Positions 54,201 to 64,000 of a DNA stretch of 64,000 bases are shown in pieces. A program made the translations under genes and the position numbers. Positions within the stretch are counted from its first letter, which is position 1, and every line of letters begins with the position of its first letter. The stretch covers positions 43,606,287 through 43,670,286 of the forward strand of contig NC_065532.1 of NCBI RefSeq assembly GCF_020184175.1, given 5' to 3'. The notes under the pieces were generated by a model that saw only the letters and a list, made by a program, of their open reading frames with translations, had not been told where the DNA came from and searched no databases. The DNA comes from Aphis gossypii (taxonomy: Eukaryota; Arthropoda; Insecta; Hemiptera; Aphididae).

Positions 54201-54890
54201 AAATATATGTGTATTTTTTATTATTAATAATAATATGCAGTTACATTATAATCATATAAAATCTAAATTGTACTATTAATTGTGAGCATTTACTGTCGTA
54301 GCAGATGTATTTAATTGTTAAAAATACAACCAGATATAAATAAAACAAAAGAAAATAGAAATCTGAAAACTTGTTCTACAATACTAAACTATTTTCTAAC
54401 GGAAAATGTTGAGTAGTTCTATAATATTTTAAATAATATATTCTTTTAAAAATTGAAAACTTATATAAAGATATTTTTGTTTTCTTTCTGTTAAATGCTA
54501 TTAATAATAAAAAAAGATTTTAATTAGTTTATCTTTTAGTTAAAAATCTATAAATTTATATTTTGCAATAATTAATATACTAATAAAATTATGACATCAA
54601 ACCACATCATTGGTAAACACAATAAATAAAAAATATACCCAATAAACGATATGACACAGTCTAAGGAAATATTTAAAACGTTGGTATTAACTTTTACATT
54701 GAAAATTGTAACATTTTTGAATAGTACCTACCAACTGCACGAGTTTAAATTCATTTCATAGTTGTAATTTTAAGGTAAATATGGTATTATTGTCTTCGAA
54801 ATCATACCAAATTTGAAAATGCTGTAGTTCATATTGTAATTAAAGTAGTCTCCTATATATGCATAGTGTATATCCCTCTTTCTCTTTAAT

Positions 54891-54910
54891 CTCTCTCTCC
54901 CTCTCTCTCT
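54891..54910 (+). repeat. (CT)n / GAGA-type tract
   Basis: CTCTCTCTCCCTCTCTCTCT, i.e. GAGAG on the other strand, at the edge of the intronic GC-richer island. GAGAG is the GAGA-factor site in Drosophila; a role here is only a guess. Confidence 0.8.
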
Positions 54911-55106
54911 AATCCGGGTAAAATTTATAATAATTTCCGGAATGCTGCGTGGTGTGGATAGGGGATCGGAATGCACTGCGACGTCGTCTTATATGATATG
55001 CGCGTGTCGTATATATAATATTATACAGGCACAGCCAGCAGCTGAGACCTGCAGTTTTGTGGTGATGCCGTCAGAGCATCATCGTACGTGATATACAATA
55101 TAATAT

Positions 55107-55113
55107 TATATGC

Positions 55114-55144
<31 letters not shown>

Positions 55145-55167
55145 AGCGTGCACGTGTGTGTATACAC
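55107..55167. repeat. Two adjacent alternating pyrimidine-purine tracts (38 and 22 bp)
   Basis: 55107-55144 alternates throughout (TATATGCATG then TA repeats). After one break, 55146-55167 reads GCGTGCACGTGTGTGTATAC plus AC. It contains CACGTG at 55151-55156, as in the tract at 24991. Confidence 0.9.
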
Positions 55168-55387
55168 TTAGATAGAGAGTACGAAATGAATTTACCACCC
55201 ACACATACGATACCAGACGACGAGTGAGGCGTTAAATCGGGTAGAACGGTGGTGCAGAAGATCGTGATGCAGAGGAGGACGAGAAGGAGAACTTCAAGGC
55301 AGCGAGCATAGAGACGAACGTCAAAAGGAGTAAAAAGGCCACAGATAAAAGGGTGTCAGCAGTGGACGAGTATAAAAGTTTATTATA

Positions 55388-55622
55388 CAGAGTGATCCAT
55401 TTACACAAAAATTCAATCAATTCATACGTTTGGCTACACATTCTGTAGATTAAAAAAAAAAAAAAATTAAAAGCCACTGTGATTAAAAAATGTACTCATT
55501 ATTATTTTTGTGTAACGTTTTATTTTAAATTTTTTACGCTGTAGAGATTTTTTTTTTTATATATATAAACAAATATTGACTTAAAAAAATATGCGTGTCC
55601 GTGTAAAAGTAGTATCATCCTG
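55388..55622. mobile_element. Possible short mariner-type MITE in the Shaw intron
   Basis: Left end TA|CAGAGTGATCCATTTACAC; reverse complement of right end TA|CAGGATGATACTACTTTTA. The outer 10 bases match at 7-8 positions and TTTACAC recurs with a small gap. TA flanks both ends (55386-55387, 55623-55624). The terminal sequence resembles that of the element at 37664. The inverted repeat is short, so this is tentative. Confidence 0.4.
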
Positions 55623-58094
55623 TATATTGATTGCAGCTGAGGTGGGCTCATGTGCGTGATACTCGGCTAGTTGACAAGAATAATATTATATCGTGTGATA
55701 TAATATGTCGGTAGGTACAGCCGTATAATATAATACTCAAAAATTCTGTACAATTGATTTTGACATATATAGTTGACGACTAGATAGAACAATGCACGTG
55801 CTTCTGTGTACAGTATACATATTACGGTGCGACTTCAACACCGCAAAAACTTTTTTTACACTAGTAATAATATTACATGGTCACGTAAAAGTCACAAAGC
55901 TTCGTTTCTGTAGATCACTCACCGCTACAAATCTATCGCAATTGTTCAATGTAGTTTTGTCATACTATTATTATAACAGTTCAACAGTGATTATTTTTGT
56001 GAGTAATATAAAATTATAGAATCTACACGATAAATACTGTAATGATTTTCATAATTCCGAGTGTATACATGTGCATTTATATTATACAGAGTATTTTTAA
56101 GATAATTTTTTTATAGATACCATTTTAGGTCAACAATAAAATTTTTACTAAATGAAAATGAAACGAAAAGTGTAAGTTAATCAATGCCTAATCACTGTAC
56201 GTCTGTAGCTAATATAATAATACTTTATATAATGATGAAGATTCTATTGTAATAAACAAAGTTCAAACTACAGGAATTTTGATGTACTTTGTTAAACATT
56301 TTTAATTGAATAAATATTAGAATATTAGATCTAAAACTCTAGTTTAAATTTAAAAATAAATATTATCATAATAATATTATATGAAAATTGTTGGGGATGT
56401 AAGATTAAAATGAAAGTAATTTAGTAAAAAAAAAAAAAAATTGGGAGTTCTGAATTGTTTAAAATAAAATGTTCAACATTTAAACATTATGTAAATCTTA
56501 ATGTTTAACTGTTATTAAAAGTAGCCGTGACCACAAAAAGTCAAGCGTTGCTGCCACAAAGCTAGTGGTGAAATCGTTTCAGGTGTTCTTAAAGTGCTGT
56601 CTGTGTAAAAACTTAAATTTAAAATCATCTTATATTTTATTTACATTGTGTATAAAAAAAATTAAAAATAGTATCATAATACTATAAATAAAACTAACAT
56701 TAATTTTATAGCGTGTATAATGTACCTATATATTATGTTGCTTAAGCATATGATGCTGCACGTTGAGAGACCGTGACTATCGACAGGATGTAGGTCGCAG
56801 TATGAAGGTGGTCAAGCGACATTTTTCGTGACCGGAATCTACATTTTCCTGATATTTTATTTTTCGCATTTAAATAAAAAATATTTATAAATTAAACTAA
56901 TGATCAATTGTGTTTATACATTTGTATATATATAAAAAAAGGAAAATATTATCAAAGAAGTACAATTGGGTGATAAGAGAGGGGTTTTGAAGCTACCTAT
57001 ATAAATATAAGCAGTATAATATTAATTCATCGACTTTATGTTTTATGTAGAAACCTAAAATCTTTTTAATTATATGATACAGTTTTTAATGTAAAGTCTT
57101 CACGATAAAGTGATTCTGAGTTTTAATCTAACTCATTATCTTTCGTTCTTCTCTGTATAGTTATATTCTAAATATTATACTTATATATACCTAATATTTT
57201 TAAAAGGAAACATCTACTTGTACAATTTTGTTTCAAAAATTCCGAGAATCTTTTGTTATTCTATCCTAAAGTTTGCTATAGTTTTTTTTGCTTTTATATA
57301 TACGACATGAATTTTTTATTTCAAAGATGGAAAATGAAAAGGTAAAAGTTCATCTTTTTTAACTAAATATTCTGAAACATTTTATGAATTCCATAACAAT
57401 TATTACTGTATAGCCGCATTTTGTCAACGATTTTGAATTTAAAATTGCTATTATAATTGTATTTCATATATTTTGTAAATTGATATAATTTCTAAAATTA
57501 ATAGGTTATAATAACATATTGGTTATGTTATGTTTGATGTTTGATATATTTGTCAATTTTCTAAAAAAAAACCAAATATCCTAAAATTATATTTTGATTA
57601 AAATTGAGTAAGTAGTTATTTAATTAGTATGTTGAAAAAATCAAAATTCCTAATACATTTACATAAATAAATAGGCAAAAGTTATAAAAATACTCGTATA
57701 GTTTAATCAAACAAAAATAATTCATCAAAATAAATTACAATTCAATTTTAAAATATTTTATATTTTTTGTATAACTATTATTAAATTATTTTTTCGTAAA
57801 ATGCATTAAAAATTCCCAATTTAATTATAATAATTATAATTATCATTGTTAGAAATATCATAAATTTACATAATAATAATTATTTTCAAGGATACCTATT
57901 GTTTTGAAATATTTAAGTATATTATACTTAACGTATTTGTGAAGTATCGTAATTCGTAAAATTACTTTAAGTACTTACATATATTATCGAATGTTTCACT
58001 ACGTTTATAACCATTACAATTCCATAAATTATTCAGCAATTCATCACGTATTTGAAGTTTGAACTTTGTATAACGGAGTTGTTTTGTCTTCCAG

Positions 58095-58212
58095 GACGGG
58101 TAAACTTCATTACCCGACGGATGTTTGCGGGCCGTTGTTCGAAGAGGAATTGGAATTTTGGGGTCTGGACGCGAATCAAGTAGAACCCTGTTGCTGGATG
58201 ACCTACACTCAG
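58095..58212 (+). CDS. Shaw: Shaw/Kv3-type K+ channel, coding exon 2 (rest of T1 domain, zinc site)
   Basis: This exon continues the channel. Its first base G completes the Arg codon begun in exon 1 (AG|G), then 39 codons follow, starting TGKLHYPTDVCGPLFEEELE and ending in EPCCWMTYTQ. It contains H-Y-P-T-D-V-C and, exactly 20 residues later, CC. This is the H-X5-C-X20-C-C zinc signature that separates the Kv2, Kv3 and Kv4 T1 domains from Shaker (Kv1). All metal ligands are present, so the domain looks functional. The acceptor is a clear pyrimidine tract ending TCTTCCAG (58094), and the donor after 58212 is CAG|GTAAGC. The exon ends in phase 0. The expected next residues (a segment starting HRDTQ in Shaw proteins) are not found before 64000, so the gene is truncated by the window, not broken. 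Confidence 0.96.
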
Positions 58213-61200
58213 GTAAGCCCTTACTCAACTGATTTGCATCGATAAATACGCTATTTGGAATATATTTATATTATTTAACATAGCTGGTAACTATATATAA
58301 TAAACGTTAGTGAAGATATATATAATATATATATATATATATTATAATAATAATAATAATTACGGTCTTAAACTGTACTCGGAATTTGATTACATATTGA
58401 ATTATAAATCCCTTGAGTTCAGCATCGTTCGACACCATTTTATTGTTGTTATTCTAGGTTGTGTTATTGTTGCGAGACACCGAAGTTTTGAAATTTATGT
58501 CCTTCGTTTGGTTAAATTCCGCGGTAAATTAAAGTCTTAAGGGATCTCATTTGGACATACTTTAAAATGTATATAAATTAAAGGGGTATGGACGAATAGG
58601 TTTAAAGGCTTAAACATTAAGGTTTAATTTTTATCGATATACGGTTTCTTTATTCGTTATTTTTCTATTGATCCATTCAATATTTTTACATTGATTCTTA
58701 CTAACTTTTTTTAATTAAACTGTAATTCGTTTTATTGATTTACATTAAACTCTGTATCGCCATTTGCCAATACTAACTTGACCTCTAACTCACACAGATC
58801 CTATCAATCATTGTTAACACTATTCTTAAATAATTTGCTATAATAATATATTGTTATACAATATACACGATTTTTTTTTTTATTATTATAAATATAATAA
58901 TAATGAAAGTCTAGTTACTAGCAAATATATAAAATCCAAATGTTTTGTGTTCAAGATAATTGTACTAGCACTTACATTTAAATGTCGTTAGAATCAAATT
59001 TTATTTAGATAAAACAGATTTATAAAAAAATTCTGTGTAAGTATATAATATTATATATGTTTATAAATCTATCACATTTTAAAATTCATATAAGTTTAAA
59101 TTATTATTTTTTAAGTCAATATTGAATATATAGTTCTATGTAATAGATTTTTGATTTAAAAAAAAAATAACCTAAAGCTATTGTAAGTATTTTATTTATA
59201 TAATAAATCAAATAGGTATTTTAAATAATTAAAATATAAAATATAATTCATATTTTTATGCATTGGTAGTTCAAACTATATATTTTAATACTCAGCATAT
59301 TATCATTTTTGATTTATATAAATAAATAGACAATTAATTAACATAATGGTAATTTATCATATTGAATTTAAATATTTCTGTCCAATCTTGATTGCTCTAT
59401 TCGTGAAAATTTCAGATCCAAAAATTATGTATAAAACATATTATATTATTTTACATTTATAATATTTAAAAGTACCTATAACATTGGTGAATTTTAAATA
59501 TTTTGAACTAACTAGCTAATAAGGAAAATATTTCCCATTTGTATAGAATATTATTTCATTCTATGAATTTTTTGAATTCTTTAAGAATAACGAATCGTAT
59601 TTGAGCTTAATGTCATATGAGATTATGTTAATTAACATTTTTTTCTGTTATAAATCGTTCAGTATAGAGATGTCAATTGGATTTTGAAATTTGAGTAAAA
59701 CCAATTGACGTCAAATACCATTTTTGTTTTCCGATATTTGATCCCTCTATTTATTCCAGCGTAAATTAGGTCAAAATAAATAAAAATATTCAATTAATGT
59801 CATTCTCGTACTAAATACATACCTAATAATATTTATAATAATAAAGCAAGCAGATATTTGGAAAATAATTATTTATTTTTATCCTTTAGTGGTACGTTCA
59901 ATGTATTATTAATTGTATTTGAATCAAAATAATCAATAAAATTTCAAATATACTTTTAATTATCTTATACAAGTGAATTAATATTAATCATATGCTTTTA
60001 CCATTTCAATTAAAATAAAAAAAAAAAATGTAAAAAGATTTTTTAGTTAAAATTTTTAAAACATTTTAGACATTAATTGAGATTACAGAAATGTATTAAC
60101 TCCCAAAGGAACAAAAGTTTATATTCTCGCTCTAATATTCAACTATAAACAAATTTTCTTGAACCATTTTATAAATATACCATATTATGTATACTTATAT
60201 AGTTAAATTAAAATAATTGAACATAAATTATGCTGTTAACTTAGTGGAGAAATGTTTAGATTTTTAAGTTTCATTTTTTGATTTTATAATATATAATTAT
60301 ATTTTAAATAAATGTAATATAATAATTCGTATAAAAACAAGTTACTAATAAAATTAAATAAAATTAATCACCATAATTTACTAATATAGTAGTTATCGGG
60401 TTATGTATGTTTGTGAAAAACATTGTCAAGTTAAAATTGTATAGAACATAATACATGTATATATAAACGAACTTTTTGTATAGTATAGTATGATAAATAT
60501 TATTTTACAACATACGTTCATAATTTATCACTAAAATACAATAACTATGACAAAAATAATAAGTAAATAAATACTTATACAAGGTAGTATAATTCAAAAA
60601 CCTACATTAAATTTTAAGGTATAAGCACAATTTATTTTAATTCATTTCTAATAAAGAATTTATTAAATGATTATTACATAATTTTACTATTGGTAGGGAT
60701 GTAATTGTATACAATATAATTTTAACAATTTTCGGATGGAAATTTAACTGGTTTTTTATCGTTACATACACTTAGGGCTATAAAATGTTAATTAATAATT
60801 TAAGACAAATTATAATAATATAACATATTGTTATGAATATATATAAATACTAAAAACAAATATAAATATAAATTTATGTAGTTTAACTAAAAAGCATTTT
60901 TTTCTAGGCATTTTTAATACTTCTTTAAAATTCAAGTTTTTTAAGTACAATATATCGTATAAAATTTCTTGCGTGTGGTGATAAAAAGAAAATCACTGCG
61001 GTAGTTTTTTGGAAGAAAATAATATAATACTATTGGTTTATATGTGCGAACACTCTCGCTAGTGTACTAGTATTCGCTAAAGCGTTTTCCTATGGAAATT
61101 TTTCTTGTCCATTAGCTTTGGTTGAAATACTACATTTATCATCAAGGAAAACATGATGGTCCGAGGATTTGAAATAAAGAATACTATTGTTGTACAATTC

Positions 61201-64000
61201 TTCTTCTAAGACTGGACTTAAGAGTTATATTATTTTATCACGCCTGCTTACTGGTTTTTCGACGAAAATCAATTAAATTTAGTGGAAGTGTGCCCGTAAA
61301 AGGAGCACACTAGCTATTGCAAGATAGTTTTTGATAAAACACTTTCTATGGATTTCAAAAAAAAAAAAAAAAAAACTCCTCGTCACTATACTAATATTGG
61401 CATGCTGCTATCTAATGGTTTTTACAGACTCATGTTTCACGCTATTATACTAGTTAATTTTGTTTGTACAACGATACAGGGTGAAATTATATTTTTTACG
61501 AACCATAAAAATAAAATATTGCTTGGTAAACATGTATTTACTAAAGTTAAATGCTCACTATTTCTTTCCATATTGTTATCGTAGTTTTCCACTTGATCCT
61601 AAATGTTATATATGCATAATATCATTACAAATTACGAAATATTATGTTCAAACTTTACTGAATTCGTTTTGGAGAACCATTTTTTAGTATTATATTTTAT
61701 GTCTGTACGATTTAATGTAGCCACATTTTTGGCATAGTAATTTCAATGTTAAATGAACTGTTTCTTTAGTAATTTTGTTGACACGACTGACATCGCACAA
61801 TATGCACACTGTTTTTATACAATAATCAATTAAATTGAATAGCTTTTATTTTATTATTTTTTTTTAATAACAATACTATACATACACATTAATTAATTGT
61901 TTTTTTAAAAAAAAAACCTATTGTCATATTATCGTCATGGCTCATGACGGTAAAGCACATTCGCAGTTGATTGCACGTGTTGACATGCACTATGGATCCT
62001 GTAACAGCTAAATGGTGATCCCATTGTACACAAAGCCTTATGACATATAATATTACATAATATATTATGCACTTAGTATAATATACTTATTGCCTTATTG
62101 TGATATTATGTGTCATGAATCTAAAACATTTTTCCCATTAAACGTTTTTACGTCTATAATCATATTGTTTTTATTGCCCTTAAAATCGTTCTGCATAATA
62201 TATTTTATATTCAATGATGGATTAAGGCTGTTAGAATCATAAAAGCAAATTTATGCTAAAGATCTATTACAGAGATTTTAAAATATCATTGTTATTATTA
62301 TTATTACTATTATTATTTTAATATTATTTATAATATAAGCATGTACACATTATACTTGTAACCGTCATCATTCGATTTAAAGTTAAAGTATTTATTTTCA
62401 AATTAAATAAATATATAATCGAGAAAATTATATCACATAATAAATTTGAATCTATAAAATACTTATATAATTAAATACAATTATACATTTTATTGGTCTG
62501 ATTTGGTCAGAGTTCGGAATACATAAAATAACACCATAATATAATAATTAATATATACATAATATTGTTCACATCGACAGCAAAATTATTAGTATTTTTC
62601 ATATCCCAAGTCGGTGCATAATAGGATTGCTTAAAATATGATAATTAAAAAGGCAAAGATTCATTTAAGCATGGTTATGATTTTTCCTTCCAATTAAACC
62701 GCCTTTATCCATAATATTATGTATTCGCAGTGACGATATTTCAATATATTATTGTGTACGTCATGAGTTTTACAATTGTTTAAACAAAATATTATAATAT
62801 ATGCGTTCATTTTTTATTTTATTTTTTATTACAAATGACGCAAATGTATTTTTTTTTCATCGTCGGGATGCGACATGGTATGGTATGACAGACACACAGC
62901 ATATGGCTTAAGCACTGTTATGATTGGGCCGTTGTTACGGAAGGATTACAGAGAAATTCCCATTTGCCGTAACACATATCCATCCACCGCACTACACATC
63001 GAAAACCCTATAAACTCAGGCAACTATCGTAACTAATAAAAATGAAATGCAAATAATAATCAAATACCTTGTGGACTGTGTACATAATACGAGTATATAT
63101 AGTCAATAAAATGTACTACACTCGTTCATAATACAATTTTAAACATAATTATATTTATGTTAAACAACACAATGGTTATAAATCAATCAGAATTATATAC
63201 TCGACCATAATAGTATGCTTAGATATTAAATTTAAATAACATATAATTTGAAAAAAAACAGATATTATTAGTCCTAGAACTCTTTCCAACAATTATATCG
63301 TTATGATATTTTATAATTTAAATACAGATAAATATTTTCCTTCATAAATTATTTTTCTAGATTTACACTTTGGCAATATCATTTATATTAACAAGACAAA
63401 ATTATAAAGTATTTATTAAATACATTTGATCTGGAATTATACGTAAAGTGTTGTTTATATTTAATTGTAGGTATTTACTTTCTCTTTAATAATTATTAAT
63501 TAATATTTAACCCTAAAACGAATTTCAAACATGATTTAAAATCATTGTTATTTTTTAATATGCATAAATATAATATATAAACTATAATAAATCAATATAA
63601 CGTGTTTCATTTACCATTAATATTTTTAGTTATATAAACCTAACCATAGTATATATATATATATAAATAAATTGCAAAAAATACATTATGGTTTATCAGT
63701 TTTTATTATAAATTGTGTTTTATTTTAATTTTTTTTATTTTATATTTTTTATCTTGTGCAGATTTCTTTATAAATATAAACTTTATAAACATTAATAAAT
63801 TGAAGTATGTATTTCAGTTATGAAAACAATACGTATAAACTATTGTATGTAGAATACATTTAATATTTTTACAAGCAATATCATAAATTATATAGATCTC
63901 ATATTAATTCGATTCTTTTTAAAGTTGATTCAACTATGGTAAATGTTTAACGAAATATGTGGATTAAATTCATCTTTGAATTATTATAATTTTCAAATAA
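58213..64000 (+). other. Shaw: Start of the second Shaw intron (continues beyond the window)
   Basis: Starts with GTAAGC. No segment encoding the next Shaw residues is visible, so at least 5.8 kb is intronic. It is AT-rich, with a (TA)n/(TAA)n tract at 58322-58360. A less AT-rich unique block at about 60950-61350 contains a 7-bp perfect stem (61287-61293 with 61305-61311, 11-base loop). Confidence 0.85.
58322..58360. repeat. (AT)n then (TAA)n microsatellite
   Basis: An AT run switches directly to about six TAA/AAT units, 110 bases after the exon 2 donor. Confidence 0.88.

Larger units (their letters stand above)
54880..55300. other. GC-richer island 8 inside the Shaw intron
   Basis: Contains the CT tract, CACTGCGACGTCGTCTTATA, ATGCCGTCAGAGCATCATCG, the alternating tracts at 55107-55167, and a purine-rich end (GGAGGACGAGAAGGAGAAC). 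Not recognised as coding. Candidate intronic enhancer or internal promoter. Confidence 0.4.
46595..58094 (+). other. Shaw: Shaw intron between coding exons 1 and 2 (11.5 kb, phase 2)
   Basis: Bounded by GTGAGT at the 5' end and TCTTCCAG at the 3' end, and exactly 11,500 bases long. It is AT-rich and holds a 38-bp (AT)n tract, a GC-richer island at about 54880-55300 with alternating purine-pyrimidine tracts, and a TIR element at 55388. No other exon-like block was recognised. Open frames seen on either strand are short, AT-biased and unrecognised. Confidence 0.93.

Noticed and set aside
57962..58228. 88-codon - strand frame over Shaw exon 2
   Set aside because: Antisense shadow; the + strand has the conserved T1 sequence and splice sites.

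Overview
The window reads as insect nuclear DNA, most probably from an aphid (Hemiptera, Aphididae). It is very AT-rich, full of (TA)n, (AAT)n and (GT)n microsatellites, has spliceosomal introns, and carries an interspersed repeat that I associate with aphid genomes from memory (not checked). Nothing suggests bacterial, organellar or viral DNA.

Only one gene can be supported: the 5' part of a Shaw-type (Kv3-like) voltage-gated potassium channel on the + strand. Coding exon 1 starts at ATG 46329 and ends at the donor after 46594. Exon 2 is 58095-58212. Between them lies an 11.5 kb phase-2 intron that splits an arginine codon. Together the exons encode 128 residues: a short unfamiliar N-terminus plus the T1 tetramerisation domain with an intact H-X5-C-X20-C-C zinc motif. 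The voltage sensor, pore and C-terminus must lie beyond position 64000. A GC-rich leader (46141-46328) carries two overlapping upstream ORFs, and a second plausible splice acceptor at 46322 would remove both.

The 46 kb upstream has no recognisable gene. It holds: (i) two copies of one interspersed repeat family (about 1625-3345 and 25940-26890), the first containing about 547-bp tandem sub-units; (ii) a decayed non-LTR retrotransposon fragment on the - strand (8320-8766); (iii) two MITE-like elements with long terminal inverted repeats and TA flanks (18201-18785, 37664-38208). A third, weaker TIR element lies in the Shaw intron (55388-55622).

Against the AT-rich background stand several GC-richer islands (about 5400-5935, 17540-18180, 24745-25330, 33090-33460, 38300-38660, 39880-40640, 44780-45340, 54880-55300). 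They are not convincingly coding. They carry C homopolymers, GT tracts and alternating purine-pyrimidine (Z-DNA-type) tracts, and are candidate regulatory or leader-exon regions of the channel locus. I found no convincing tRNA, rRNA, CRISPR array or prokaryotic feature, and no clearly novel biological system. The strongest leads are the uORF/alternative acceptor arrangement before the channel start and the mobile-element structures.
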